Origin: Patescibacteria group bacterium | GTDB taxonomy: Bacteria; Patescibacteria; Paceibacteria; UBA6257; 2-01-FULL-56-20 | Assembly (NCBI GenBank): GCA_018971305.1 | Contig: JAGXBC010000002.1 | Location: 1 to 64,000 of the forward strand | Reading direction: 5' to 3' | DNA length: 64,000 nucleotides | Shown here: one piece after another, positions 8,115-16,738 of the stretch | How positions within the stretch are numbered: position 1 is the first letter of the stretch | Layout: each line of letters starts with the position of its first letter | Notes under the pieces: model-generated | What the model saw: only the letters and a program-made list of their open reading frames with translations | Told to the model about the DNA's origin: nothing | Database searches by the model: none | Translations under genes and position numbers: made by a program

Positions 8115-8748
8115 TCCCACCTTTAAAAAAGTTATCGGCATCTTGGTATCGGTTTTTATTTTATCCATTGCTTACTACGGAACCTATTTGCCGCTCCGCA
8201 AGTCACAGGCATTTATAGATTCGCTAAAAAATCTGAACTCTGTTAATTCTCTGACCGCCATAGAGCAGGAATTGTCTGGCCCCTTGAATATGCCGTCTCC
8301 TATCGGCAAGGAAGAACTCGTAAGGAATGTGGCCAATATATTCCTGAGTTCTTTACAGCAAAACAACGATCCTAAGGCCATAGATGAAATAGTCGGTTAT
8401 GTGGAAAAAAATTTCCAACCAATCGTGGATTACGGACGGGGTATGAGCTTTGAGCAGAATATGTATATTTTAGGGGCGATTAACGAATTCGCTTTCGTTA
8501 AGACCCACGATGCCAAATTTCTAGAGGCATCACAGCGATATTACGAACGCGGTTTGGAGCTCGGCCCCAATCGTCCGCAATTCCTTTATGGCATGTTTGA
8601 TATCTATAGAATCGAGGGTAATGTTGAAGGCGCAAAGACTATCGCCAGCAAAATTCTGAGCCAGTGGCCAGACGACACAAGGACGCAGGAGGGCCTGGCG
8701 CAATTTTTGAGCACCGTGCAGAATGCCACTGCTTCTAAGTCGAAATAG
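8098..8748 (+). CDS. Membrane-anchored TPR-like protein, ligase partner
   Basis: I choose ATG 8098 (MNIINNPTFKK), which overlaps the ligase stop, rather than an in-frame TTG at 8068. The 216-aa protein has one N-terminal membrane helix (about 10-30) and a helical external part. Residues 150-210 look like one or two tetratricopeptide-type repeats ('RYYERGLELGPNRPQFLYGMFDIYRIEGNVEGAKTIA' spread over that region). TPR proteins beside or fused to O-antigen ligases are common in CPR bacteria. It may hold or regulate the ligase; that is inference. Confidence 0.75.
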   Translation: MNIINNPTFKKVIGILVSVFILSIAYYGTYLPLRKSQAFIDSLKNLNSVNSLTAIEQELSGPLNMPSPIGKEELVRNVANIFLSSLQQNNDPKAIDEIVGYVEKNFQPIVDYGRGMSFEQNMYILGAINEFAFVKTHDAKFLEASQRYYERGLELGPNRPQFLYGMFDIYRIEGNVEGAKTIASKILSQWPDDTRTQEGLAQFLSTVQNATASKSK

Positions 8749-8786
8749 ATTGCATATTTTTAATCTATTTTTCGGGAGCTGATCTA

Positions 8787-8815
8787 TTGATTTATATGCG
8801 GTAAAGTGTTATTAT
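8787..8815 (+). promoter_or_regulatory. Sigma70-type promoter upstream of gmd
   Basis: TTGATT (8787-8792), a 17-base spacer, then TATTAT (8810-8815). The gmd ATG is at 8832, so the leader would be only about ten bases, consistent with the missing Shine-Dalgarno. Confidence 0.65.
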
Positions 8816-8831
8816 TTCACCACTAAAGAAA

Positions 8832-9860
8832 ATGAAAAAAGCCCTCATAAGCGGAATAACAGGTCAAGACGGTAGTTACCTTACTGAATTACTTCTATCT
8901 AAGGGTTATGACGAGGTTCATGGTATAATTCGTCGCGCTTCCACTTTTAATACCGGGAGAATCGATCACATCTATCAAGATCCTCACGAAATCGGCAAGA
9001 GATTGATTTTACATTACGGAGATTTGTCCGACGCAAGCACTCTCCGTAAATTGATATATAAAGTTCAACCGGATGAATTCTATAACTTGGGAGCTCAGTC
9101 GCATGTCAGGGTTTCTTTTGATATCCCGGAATATACGGCTAATGTCACGGGTGTTGGTGTTTTGAGGGTATTGGAAGCAATCAAGGATTTTGAGGAGCAC
9201 TCCGGCAAAAAAATAAAATTTTATCAGGCAAGTTCTTCGGAAATGTTCGGAGCCGCCCTGCCGCCGCAGAACGAAGATACTAAGTTCTATCCGAGAAGTC
9301 CGTACGGCGTGGCAAAAGTTTTTGCCTTTGATACTGTGCGCAATTACCGTGAGGCCTACGGAATTTTTGCCGTGAACGGGATACTTTTCAATCACGAATC
9401 AGAGCGGCGAGGAGAAACTTTTGTTACAAGAAAGATTACCCGCGGTATTGCAAGAATTCTTGCTGGCCTGGATAAAAAAATTTATTTGGGAAACTTGGAG
9501 GCGAAGCGCGATTGGGGTTATGCTCCGGAATATTGTGAGGCAATGTGGATGATGTTGCAGCAAACTGATCCCGAGGACTACGTTATCGGCACTGGAGAAT
9601 CCCATTCTGTGGGAGAATTCGTTGAGCTGGCATTTAAGTATGCTGGCATATCAAACTGGAAAGATTACGTTGGCATTGACCCTCGTTACTATAGGCCGAC
9701 GGAAGTAGAAAATCTTATCGCCGACACCAAGAAAGCCAAAGAAAAACTTGGCTGGCAACCGCGGACTAAGTTCGAGGATTTGGTCAAAATCATGCTTAAA
9801 CACGATTTAAAAAATAATGGTTTGCACGAGAAGGCTGAAAGTATAAAACTGTCCTCCTAA
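8832..9860 (+). CDS. gmd: GDP-mannose 4,6-dehydratase
   Basis: Gmd converts GDP-D-mannose to GDP-4-keto-6-deoxy-D-mannose, the branch point for fucose, rhamnose, perosamine and colitose. The 342-aa protein opens with the Gmd-specific nucleotide motif GITGQDGSYLTELLL (8-22), has SSSEMFG at 134-140, the catalytic Tyr158/Lys162 pair (YGVAK) and the family segment NHESERRGETFVTRKITR. Length is typical. The next gene starts inside the stop codon (TAATG). It feeds the two GDP-fucose-synthase-like genes downstream and probably the perosamine-synthase-like aminotransferase at 23.7 kb. Confidence 0.96.
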   Translation: MKKALISGITGQDGSYLTELLLSKGYDEVHGIIRRASTFNTGRIDHIYQDPHEIGKRLILHYGDLSDASTLRKLIYKVQPDEFYNLGAQSHVRVSFDIPEYTANVTGVGVLRVLEAIKDFEEHSGKKIKFYQASSSEMFGAALPPQNEDTKFYPRSPYGVAKVFAFDTVRNYREAYGIFAVNGILFNHESERRGETFVTRKITRGIARILAGLDKKIYLGNLEAKRDWGYAPEYCEAMWMMLQQTDPEDYVIGTGESHSVGEFVELAFKYAGISNWKDYVGIDPRYYRPTEVENLIADTKKAKEKLGWQPRTKFEDLVKIMLKHDLKNNGLHEKAESIKLSS

Positions 9861-10309
9861 TGGTTTCGCCCAAGCCTATTCCGGAAGCGCTGTACAGAAA
9901 AATAGTCGGTGTTATGCCTATACCGTGCGTGGACGCGGTAATTGTCAGAGGCAAAAAATTTCTTTTGGGCAAGAGAATCAATAAGCCGGCAAAAGGCCAA
10001 TGGTTTGTTATCGGAGGTAGAGTTTTAAAGGGAGAATCTTTAGAGGCTGCCGTAAGGCGACATGTTCAAACCGAAACCGGCATAAGTGGCGTTAAGGTAA
10101 AGAAGTTTTTAATAGCGGCTCCTACTATGTTTAAAAATAGTGCCCAGGGGCCATCTTCACACACGATAAATTCAGTTTTTTTGGTTGAGTTGTCCGAGAA
10201 AAAATTGCTTTTAAATAATGAAAACGAAAAACTAAAGTGGTTCTCAAGAATTGATAAAAATTGGCATCCTTACGTAAAGAATGTCTTGCAGTTAGCCGGT
10301 TTTAAATAG
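9860..10309 (+). CDS. Nudix protein, GDP-mannose mannosyl hydrolase (Gmm)-like
   Basis: This 149-aa protein resembles Gmm, which cuts GDP-mannose to GDP and mannose and is encoded beside gmd in colanic-acid loci. The Nudix box is degenerate as in Gmm: GRVLKGESLEAAVRRHVQTE then TGI, where the canonical RE is RH and the EE is TE. Gmm enzymes lack one box glutamate and use a different mechanism. The segment 'PAKGQWFVIGG' also fits. The overlap with gmd (TAATG) supports a joint role in the GDP-mannose pool. Confidence 0.75.
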   Translation: MVSPKPIPEALYRKIVGVMPIPCVDAVIVRGKKFLLGKRINKPAKGQWFVIGGRVLKGESLEAAVRRHVQTETGISGVKVKKFLIAAPTMFKNSAQGPSSHTINSVFLVELSEKKLLLNNENEKLKWFSRIDKNWHPYVKNVLQLAGFK

Positions 10310-10365
10310 ACAGGGTTAGCCGTTTGTTTGACCGCCTTCAGGGGCAATGGTATCGTCAACTTTAC

Positions 10366-11295
10366 ATGGATTTAAAAAATAAAAAAATTCTCGTTACTGG
10401 CGGCGGCGGTTTTCTTGGCCAGAATCTTATTAAAAAACTTTTAGAAAGGAACGTCGCCAGAGAAAATATTTATTCGCCGAGTGCGGCGGAGCTTGATTTG
10501 CGAGTGCGCCGAAATTGCGAAGAAGCTGTTAAGGGGGCTGGCTTGGTTATTCATGCCGCGGGCATAACTGGCAACGTTCAAATGCATCGCGATCATCCAG
10601 GCCAAATTTTTTATGACAATCTTGTTATGGGGGTAGAGCTGATGGAAGCTGCTCGGAAGGCAGGTGTCGAGAAATTTGTGACCATAGGAAGCGCCACCGA
10701 GTATCCGGAGAACGCCCGTTTGCCTTTGCGCGAGGAAGATCTTTGGGTGGGCCCGGTGGAAGAAAATCATGCTCCTTATACTGTCGCCAAAAAGATGCTT
10801 TTAGTGCAGGCTCAGGCCTATAGAAGACAATATGGTTTTAATGCCATCCATTTGCTTTTAACGAGCATGTACGGCTCAGGAGAGCATAAAGACGGAGGTC
10901 CAATTCCTTCTATTATCCAGCGTGTCGCTGACGCGCGTAAATCAGGCTCAAAATATATAGAAGTTTGGGGAACCGGCAAGCCCACGAGAGATTTTTTGTA
11001 CGCAGAAGACGCCGTGGAGGGGATAGTCCTGGCTGCAGAAAAATACGACAAACCGGAACCGATAAATCTTGGTTCAGGTTACGAAATATCCATAAGAGAA
11101 GTTGCCGAGACGATAATGAAATCAATGGGACTAAAAGCAGAATTGAAATTTGATACCTCTAAACCGGACGGCCAGATGCGCCGTATTTTGGATACCGGTA
11201 GAGCTGAAAAGGAATTCGGTTTTAAGGCTGTTACAGATTTTGAGGACGGACTTAGAAAGACTATCGCATATCATGCGAGCTTAAGCGCGAATTAA
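10366..11295 (+). CDS. GDP-fucose-synthase-like SDR lacking the epimerase Cys/His
   Basis: I use ATG 10366 (MDLKNKKILVTGG), not the TTG at 10324, because it puts the Rossmann strand at the N-terminus as in the next gene. The 309-aa extended SDR has TGGGGFLG (11-18), Ser109, Tyr138 and Lys142, so it should be a redox-active reductase. It aligns end to end with the following gene. The Cys and His that GDP-L-fucose synthase uses for 3,5-epimerisation are replaced (GSATEYP; DGGPIPS where SHVIPA is expected). A plain 4-keto reductase, for example of GDP-4-keto-6-deoxymannose, is the simplest reading. Confidence 0.8.
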   Translation: MDLKNKKILVTGGGGFLGQNLIKKLLERNVARENIYSPSAAELDLRVRRNCEEAVKGAGLVIHAAGITGNVQMHRDHPGQIFYDNLVMGVELMEAARKAGVEKFVTIGSATEYPENARLPLREEDLWVGPVEENHAPYTVAKKMLLVQAQAYRRQYGFNAIHLLLTSMYGSGEHKDGGPIPSIIQRVADARKSGSKYIEVWGTGKPTRDFLYAEDAVEGIVLAAEKYDKPEPINLGSGYEISIREVAETIMKSMGLKAELKFDTSKPDGQMRRILDTGRAEKEFGFKAVTDFEDGLRKTIAYHASLSAN

Positions 11296-11298
11296 TTC

Positions 11299-12243
11299 AT
11301 GGAAGCTACAGACCTGAAAAACAAAAAAATCTTAGTAACCGGCGGGGCCGGATTTCTGGGAAGCCATGTTGTGGAAAAACTGATTTCCCGTGGCGTGCCG
11401 AAGGAGAATATTTCCGTGCCCCGTTCCGAAGACCGCGATTTGCGAGATCTTGGCGATTGCGAAAAAGTCGTTCAAGGCAAAGATCTCATTATTCATCTTG
11501 CCGCCAAAGTCGGCGGCATCGGTTATAACCAGGAAAAACCCGGGGAACTTTTTTACGATAATATTATCATGGGAGCTCAGCTTATTGACGCAGCCAGGCG
11601 TGCAAATATAAAAAAATTTGTTGCCCTGGGAACTGTTTGCGCTTATCCAAAATTTGCCCCCGTGCCGTTCAAGGAAGATGATTTATGGAGCGGTTATCCA
11701 GAAGAAACCAATGCTCCTTATGGCCTGGCTAAAAAATCCTTACTTGTTCAGGCGCGTGCCTATCGTCAAGAATACGGATTGGACGTTATTTTTCTTTTGC
11801 CTGTAAATTTATATGGTCCGCGAGATAGCTTTGATCCGGCGAAATCCCACGTTATCCCAGCCCTCATTAAGAAGGTCGCCGACGCTCAGAAATCTGGACG
11901 GGACTATATTGAGCTCTGGGGAACCGGCAGGGCCACCCGGGAGTTCCTTTATGTTGAGGACGCAGCCGAGGCGATAGTTTTGGCAACAGAGAAGTACGAC
12001 AAGTCCGATCCCGTCAATCTCGGTTCCGGCACCGAGATATCAATAAAAAATCTAATTAACATAATCTGCGGGCTTATGGATTTTAAGGGAGAAATTCGTT
12101 GGGATTCTTCGAAACCAGACGGCCAGCCGCGAAGAATGCTGGATGTTTCCCGGGCCGAACGAGAATTCGGTTTCAGTGCAAAAACTCCTTTTACGGACGG
12201 ACTGAAGAGGACTATTGAATGGTATAGGAGGAACCCAACTTAA
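11299..12243 (+). CDS. fcl: GDP-L-fucose synthase-like epimerase/reductase
   Basis: GDP-L-fucose synthase epimerises C3 and C5 of GDP-4-keto-6-deoxymannose and reduces C4. The 314-aa protein has TGGAGFLG (14-21), Thr112 where Ser is usual, Cys114 (GTVCAYPK), Tyr141/Lys145 (YGLAK) and His184 (SHVIPAL), so the epimerisation pair Cys/His is kept. 'NLYGPRDSFDP' and 'WGTGRATREFLYVED' are family signatures. It starts 4 bases after its paralogue and closes the rightward operon. A related product such as GDP-L-colitose or a heptose analogue cannot be excluded. Confidence 0.85.
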   Translation: MEATDLKNKKILVTGGAGFLGSHVVEKLISRGVPKENISVPRSEDRDLRDLGDCEKVVQGKDLIIHLAAKVGGIGYNQEKPGELFYDNIIMGAQLIDAARRANIKKFVALGTVCAYPKFAPVPFKEDDLWSGYPEETNAPYGLAKKSLLVQARAYRQEYGLDVIFLLPVNLYGPRDSFDPAKSHVIPALIKKVADAQKSGRDYIELWGTGRATREFLYVEDAAEAIVLATEKYDKSDPVNLGSGTEISIKNLINIICGLMDFKGEIRWDSSKPDGQPRRMLDVSRAEREFGFSAKTPFTDGLKRTIEWYRRNPT

Positions 12244-12254
12244 TTGTCTGGAGG

Positions 12255-12956
12255 TTATCGGAATTTTTTCAGGAGGGAATAGAAAAAGCCGAGCATTTTT
12301 TTGTTACAATCTATCCTGCCGTGGGTAATAGTTCGGACAATATTTTTGTTGCGGACTATTTTATTTCTCAGCCGTAGTTGAGCCTGGGCAGGATCTAATT
12401 TTCTCATATAATCAAGGTCTAAAAGATCGTGGGTCCTGTCGGCTATCTCTATATTAACGACCTCGGCAGGAGCTCCGGTGAGTATTTTTACGAATTTCTT
12501 AACCCGCGGAGAAATTACGCTGGTCTTAGTCGTTTTGTCGGAAATATTTTTATCCTGCGTAAGAAAATTAACAAATTTATAAACCGGCTTATTTGTTGAG
12601 CGGAATTTAAGGGCTTTAATTTCTCGTAGCGTAGTATCCGTGTCTTCAATTGTATCGTGAAGTATTGCTGCAAGTATCGTGCCCGGATCGTCTATAGTAA
12701 AAAAATCTAATATTAGTACCAAGAAGAGAGAGTGGAGAAACAAAGGCGTTTTGCCGTCCTGGCGTAATCTGCCGGAAAACTTTTTTTCGGCGAAGGCCGT
12801 TGCCTTCTTAAGATCGGCTAAAAAATCTTTATTACCCCTATATATTTCATTTAATATTTTATCCGCCACTCTGTGGATGTTTAGGCCGCGCCGTAATTTG
12901 TTACGCAGGGAATTATATTCTCTTTTTAATTTTTTTTCCGTCCCGAGATTGTCCAT
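12255..12956 (-). CDS. RelA/SpoT-type HD-domain hydrolase
   Basis: The 233-aa protein is a stand-alone HD domain of the (p)ppGpp hydrolase type. His75 (FLHSL), His100-Asp101 and Glu104-Asp105 (ILHDTIEDTDT) and 'IADRTHDLLDL' near residue 188 match the metal and substrate motifs of SpoT and Mesh1; the Asn usually in the last motif is Asp. There is no synthetase, TGS or ACT domain. It is the last gene of a leftward operon, and its ATG overlaps the upstream stop (TAATG). It may degrade an alarmone or a nucleotide made by the two nucleotidyltransferase-like neighbours; that is inference. Confidence 0.85.
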   Translation of the reverse strand: MDNLGTEKKLKREYNSLRNKLRRGLNIHRVADKILNEIYRGNKDFLADLKKATAFAEKKFSGRLRQDGKTPLFLHSLFLVLILDFFTIDDPGTILAAILHDTIEDTDTTLREIKALKFRSTNKPVYKFVNFLTQDKNISDKTTKTSVISPRVKKFVKILTGAPAEVVNIEIADRTHDLLDLDYMRKLDPAQAQLRLRNKIVRNKNIVRTITHGRIDCNKKMLGFFYSLLKKFR

Positions 12957-14026
12957 TATTTTAGAACTTTTAAATATTCTTTTTTATTTCTTCCGGATAA
13001 GAAGGAATCAAAATATCCAAGTACCAGCCGGTAATATTCTTTTCCATCTTTATCCGTTGAGGATTCCAAAAGTCCTTGGGCCTCCACGTTTTCTCCTTTT
13101 TTGGCTTGCATGGCGAAATTTCTCGTAAAAAACACGATATATTTAAGAGGGATCTCGTCTTTTTTACCAAGAACCTTACCGTTTTCTATTTCGTACAGTC
13201 CCGGACGCACTCCCGAATGATGGTCTGATTTTATCTTGCCGTGGACCTTAAATATCCCAAGCGGTTTGTATTTTTCTTTATTCCAGGAAACGCTTACCTC
13301 GTTAGGTTTCTCTACCCCCAGTATCAGGAAAAGATTCCCATTCCAGAAGCCCTCCCATTTTTTCCTTCGCGAGTGGAAAAGAAACTCTTTTTTGTTCAGC
13401 ACGAGCGTTCGCCCGCGTTTTTTATGATATTCTATCCATTCCTTATCAGTTTTAAATCGCAGATTAGGATGCTTAGCTTTTTCCAGGAATCCTATTACTT
13501 TCCAAAAATTTTTCTTTCCGTAGACAACTATGTTTATATCGGAAATTCCCAGGAAATAGTGGCCGACAAGAGTTGAATATGTAAGCCCGAAATCCTTGAG
13601 GGGGACGCCGCTTCTTTTCAGGAATTTTACGAACTCCATTACGTTGCGCAGGTGGCCGTCGAGTGACGCCGCCGGCATTTTCATCAATTCCTGTAATCCC
13701 TTGCGTGAGTCGTAGACCCTTTCTATTTTTTTCTCCGGAACGGCAAAGAACCATGTTCCATGGTTTTTGCTGAAGTGGACATAGTCGGGGTAAGCGCGCT
13801 TGAAGTCAGCCAGATATTTTTTTAATCGTTCCTTGCTTATCCACATGTTGAGACGATTCAGCTTTCTTCCGTGGATATAGCGGAGCGGCAGAGCGCTGGA
13901 GCTTATTTTGTCTGTGGGAATATATTTGGGCTTGACTATCACGAGTCCTCGCGGATGGTCGCTCATATAAATTTGGCAATGCAGTCCGTCTTTTGTGGTA
14001 ATGATCGATGATTCCGGGTAATACAT
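12956..14026 (-). CDS. Nucleotidyltransferase-like protein, catalytic Asp changed (SDIN)
   Basis: The 356-aa protein is a full-length paralogue of the gene just upstream on the same strand. The N-terminus 'TKDGLHCQIYMSDHPRG...KPKYIP' and the centre 'GLTYSTLVGHYFLGISDINIVVYG' (positions 147-170) recall the archaeal predicted nucleotidyltransferases of the MJ1547/COG2413 kind. In pol-beta-fold enzymes the metal site is G-S/T...D-x-D; here it reads Asp163-Ile-Asn165, so one ligand is lost. A C-terminal beta-rich part (about 240-340) follows. It may be inactive or a partner of the intact copy. Confidence 0.65.
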   Translation of the reverse strand: MYYPESSIITTKDGLHCQIYMSDHPRGLVIVKPKYIPTDKISSSALPLRYIHGRKLNRLNMWISKERLKKYLADFKRAYPDYVHFSKNHGTWFFAVPEKKIERVYDSRKGLQELMKMPAASLDGHLRNVMEFVKFLKRSGVPLKDFGLTYSTLVGHYFLGISDINIVVYGKKNFWKVIGFLEKAKHPNLRFKTDKEWIEYHKKRGRTLVLNKKEFLFHSRRKKWEGFWNGNLFLILGVEKPNEVSVSWNKEKYKPLGIFKVHGKIKSDHHSGVRPGLYEIENGKVLGKKDEIPLKYIVFFTRNFAMQAKKGENVEAQGLLESSTDKDGKEYYRLVLGYFDSFLSGRNKKEYLKVLK

Positions 14027-14027
14027 A

Positions 14028-15119
14028 TTATCTTTTGAAAATAGTTTTAATATATCCCGAGCTCGTTTTGCTGCCGGCGATGACTTCGGGATATTCCACG
14101 ACCAAACGCAGGAATGGCCTGCCTTTTTTTGGTATAACTTTTTCCAGGAGGCCGGCAGCTTCGATAACCTCTCCTTTTTTCGCTTGCAGAAGATAGGGGA
14201 TGGAATATGTAACTATTTGTGTCAGCGGTAATCCGCCGTTGTTTCTGCCGGAAAAGTTTTTTATCTCCGCATTTTTTATCTTATATTGGGCCGGGCGCAC
14301 AAGGGAATTTAATTCTTCCGTGACGAGGGCTCTTATCTTCGCATTGCCGAGGGGTTGATATTTCTCTTCTCCCCATTTCGACCACAATTCATTTCTGTTT
14401 TCAACGGTGAAAATGGTGAATACATGCCCGCCGAAAATTCCTTCATTCCTTTTGCGCAAATTATGGGCAATAAAGTCTTCTTTCGTGAAGTTAGTCGAGG
14501 TCTTGTGGATGTCGTAATACCTCCCCCACTCTTTTTTAGACTTCCAGCGTAACAGGGGATGTTTGGCCCGTTCCAGGAATTTAAGGACTTTCCAGCCGTT
14601 TTTCTTTCCGAAAATAATAATGTCTATATCCGATTTTCCGAAAGTATAATTTCCGAGAAGGGTGGAATTGGTGAGGCCGATACAGTTTTCTCCTGCGCCG
14701 CTTTTAGCGAGAAAGAGCAGGAGTCCTTTCACTAATTTAAGGTACGGATCCAGGGATTTGGTTTCCGATTCAAATATTGTCTTGGTACCCGATTTCATGT
14801 CGTAGATCCGGGAAATATTTTTCTTAGGCACGGAAAAGAATAAGTGTTTATGCAACGGGCTTCTATAAAAATACTGGGGATAATATTTTTTAAACTGGCG
14901 CAAAAATGGTTTCAGATATTTCGCCGGAGCGAAAGGATTGAAGCGCGTAAGCTGTCTGCCGAAAAGGAACCTGGATACGAGTCCATGGGGGCGTACTTTG
15001 TCTTGGGGGATATATTTCGGCCTGGCGATGATTCTATCGTCGGGGTGGCTGGAAGAATAGGTCTTCCACTGGATGCCGTCTTTCGTCTCAAAAATTGTTG
15101 CTTCGGGAAGATAGGTCAT
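14028..15119 (-). CDS. Nucleotidyltransferase-like protein with intact SDID
   Basis: The 363-aa protein resembles its neighbour over the whole length. Its pol-beta-type motif is complete: 'NSTLLGNYTFGKSDIDIIIFG' spans 151-171, with Asp164 and Asp166. The N-terminal 'ETKDGIQWKTY...HPDDRIIARPKYIP' again fits the archaeal-type COG2413 family. Such proteins would transfer a nucleotide to a protein, RNA or small molecule; the substrate is unknown. It lies 1 nt before the paralogue and 5 nt after the phosphatase-like gene, so they are one transcription unit. Confidence 0.7.
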   Translation of the reverse strand: MTYLPEATIFETKDGIQWKTYSSSHPDDRIIARPKYIPQDKVRPHGLVSRFLFGRQLTRFNPFAPAKYLKPFLRQFKKYYPQYFYRSPLHKHLFFSVPKKNISRIYDMKSGTKTIFESETKSLDPYLKLVKGLLLFLAKSGAGENCIGLTNSTLLGNYTFGKSDIDIIIFGKKNGWKVLKFLERAKHPLLRWKSKKEWGRYYDIHKTSTNFTKEDFIAHNLRKRNEGIFGGHVFTIFTVENRNELWSKWGEEKYQPLGNAKIRALVTEELNSLVRPAQYKIKNAEIKNFSGRNNGGLPLTQIVTYSIPYLLQAKKGEVIEAAGLLEKVIPKKGRPFLRLVVEYPEVIAGSKTSSGYIKTIFKR

Positions 15120-15124
15120 ATTTT

Positions 15125-16522
15125 TTAAATAAGCGGTTGCGCCTTTATATCGGATGGTATTTTATTTCTTAAGAGTTTCAAGATGGTCGGTGCGATTTGC
15201 CGGATATCGGATTTCCCCAGCCGACCGCGTTTTTTAATCTCATTGCCTGATATTATGGCCATGCCGGTGTCGGAGTGCCCCGCCGAATCGGCTCCGGCAG
15301 CAGATTCCCAGGAGTAAAGCCCCCGGGAACCCAGGTCCGGATTGGAAGCCCACTGCAAGTTGTCGAAATATACGGTGAGGTCGGGGCATTCTGGATTGTG
15401 AGGGTTTTGGTAAATATCGTCTTTGTTAAAAATTTTCGTCGCTAACTTTCTTCCTTTCGGGTCGCGGATGGCGGACAACTTCCTCCGGATTTCCTGAATA
15501 ATTTTCCCATATTTTTTGCCGGCCAGTTTCTTGTTAATGAAAATTCTTGCATGATAAGCGCCGCTCGCATACGCCAGGGACTTATTCATGTCCACTATTT
15601 TTTTGGAGAACCAAATTTTTTTATTGCCGGCCGTCTGCTTATATTCCGGTTTCAAAACGAGGAACCCTTTATCTATGAGCCAATTGTTGATATTTATCTT
15701 GCCCAGTTGGCGCACCATCCCATGGTCAGACGCTACAATAATTGGAGTTCCTGGAGGTAGTTTATACACCATTTTCCCTAATTCTTTGTCCAGATATTTG
15801 TAATAATTTTTAACCGCGTTTTTATAAGGAGAATTTTTTATATAACGCGGATGTTTTTCGTCGAAGTGATTCCAGAGCATATGCTGCAGGCGATCGGATC
15901 CGAGCATTACGACAGCGAAGAAATCCCAGTCTTCTTCGGTAAGCAATTGGTTGGCAAGGCCGAGCTGCATGTGGGTCATTTTATAGGTCTTTTTTACTAA
16001 ATCCCCGGGCTTCATTCCTTTGTGACCGGCAAGGCCAAGAGCCACGTCGAAGAATAATTCCGGATTATCCATTTTCTTGATCCGATTTTTTATGATCTGA
16101 GGATAGGTACAATTGGAATTTATTCCGGGAGTCAAAAAATCAGTGACCATTACCCCGTTCAGGCGCTTGGCGGGGAAGGTGAGCGGGACATAAAGGACCA
16201 CGGAGTTCTTTTTCTGTTCAGATAATATTTCCCAAATTCGTTTCTCGCGCACCTGGTTTGAAGTTATGTATCCGCCTTTGTGGCTATAGCCGAAAATGCC
16301 CAATTCACTAGGGTCTTTCCCGGAGAAAATAGAACTCCACGCCGCTATGGAAATAGGCGGGATTGATGAACGTGTTTCCATGTAAACTCCTCTGCTCATC
16401 AGGCGGCTCATGGTGGGTAATTCTTTGCGCCACTTTTTAAATATTAAATCGGGGGAGGCTCCGTCTATCCCGAAGAAGAAGACCCGTGGCCGCGGTTTTG
16501 ATTTTTTTACCATCTTTCCCAT
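15125..16522 (-). CDS. Alkaline-phosphatase-superfamily phosphodiesterase/phosphatase
   Basis: The 465-aa enzyme belongs to the type I phosphodiesterase / nucleotide pyrophosphatase branch of the alkaline phosphatase superfamily. Metal ligands are visible: Asp20 (GIDGA), probable nucleophile Ser58 (PPISIAAW), GSDRLQHMLW, ASDHGM and SAGHSDTG. It lacks a signal peptide and is likely cytoplasmic. It does not end in the LxxLGYL tail that many relatives have; the 65-aa gene 2 nt upstream does. Substrate unknown; nucleotide diesters, glycan phosphates and proteins are possible. Confidence 0.85.
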   Translation of the reverse strand: MGKMVKKSKPRPRVFFFGIDGASPDLIFKKWRKELPTMSRLMSRGVYMETRSSIPPISIAAWSSIFSGKDPSELGIFGYSHKGGYITSNQVREKRIWEILSEQKKNSVVLYVPLTFPAKRLNGVMVTDFLTPGINSNCTYPQIIKNRIKKMDNPELFFDVALGLAGHKGMKPGDLVKKTYKMTHMQLGLANQLLTEEDWDFFAVVMLGSDRLQHMLWNHFDEKHPRYIKNSPYKNAVKNYYKYLDKELGKMVYKLPPGTPIIVASDHGMVRQLGKININNWLIDKGFLVLKPEYKQTAGNKKIWFSKKIVDMNKSLAYASGAYHARIFINKKLAGKKYGKIIQEIRRKLSAIRDPKGRKLATKIFNKDDIYQNPHNPECPDLTVYFDNLQWASNPDLGSRGLYSWESAAGADSAGHSDTGMAIISGNEIKKRGRLGKSDIRQIAPTILKLLRNKIPSDIKAQPLI

Positions 16523-16524
16523 AT

Positions 16525-16722
16525 CTATAGATACCCCAGATTTTTTAATTGTTCCATTATCTTGTCTTTATTAACTAAGGGGGAAACGTCGGTTTTGTTG
16601 GCAAGTATTTCTCTGAGTATAAAAATCACGAACGCCGAGGTGGAGGGGAACCCCGTCTTTTTAATAAGTTTTTTAATTTTTTTATTTAATGGTTCCGGCA
16701 GAGAAACAGTAGTATATTTCAT
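16525..16722 (-). CDS. Ribbon-helix-helix protein with C-terminal LGYL tail
   Basis: The 65-aa protein begins MKYTTVSLPEPLNKKIKKLI and continues with a second helix 'PSTSAFVIFILREILA', the ribbon-helix-helix (Arc/CopG) layout, so residues 1-45 should dimerise and bind DNA. The last 13 residues, DKIMEQLKNLGYL, are not part of that fold and recur almost unchanged in the 47-aa protein at 16813. It is the first gene of a tight five-gene operon. A perfect palindrome sits directly before its start codon, suggesting autoregulation. Confidence 0.8.
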   Translation of the reverse strand: MKYTTVSLPEPLNKKIKKLIKKTGFPSTSAFVIFILREILANKTDVSPLVNKDKIMEQLKNLGYL

Positions 16723-16738
16723 AATTATATATAATTAT
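16721..16738. promoter_or_regulatory. 18-bp perfect palindrome, probable RHH operator
   Basis: ATAATTATATATAATTAT is its own reverse complement. It overlaps the first base pairs of the RHH start codon and the presumed -10 element. RHH repressors typically bind short AT-rich palindromes in their own promoters. Binding by this protein is inference. Confidence 0.55.

Noticed and set aside
16525..16722. RHH gene as the antitoxin of a simple two-gene toxin-antitoxin pair
   Set aside because: The next gene is a 465-aa phosphatase-superfamily enzyme, not a small toxin; a larger system is still possible and is reported as a finding.
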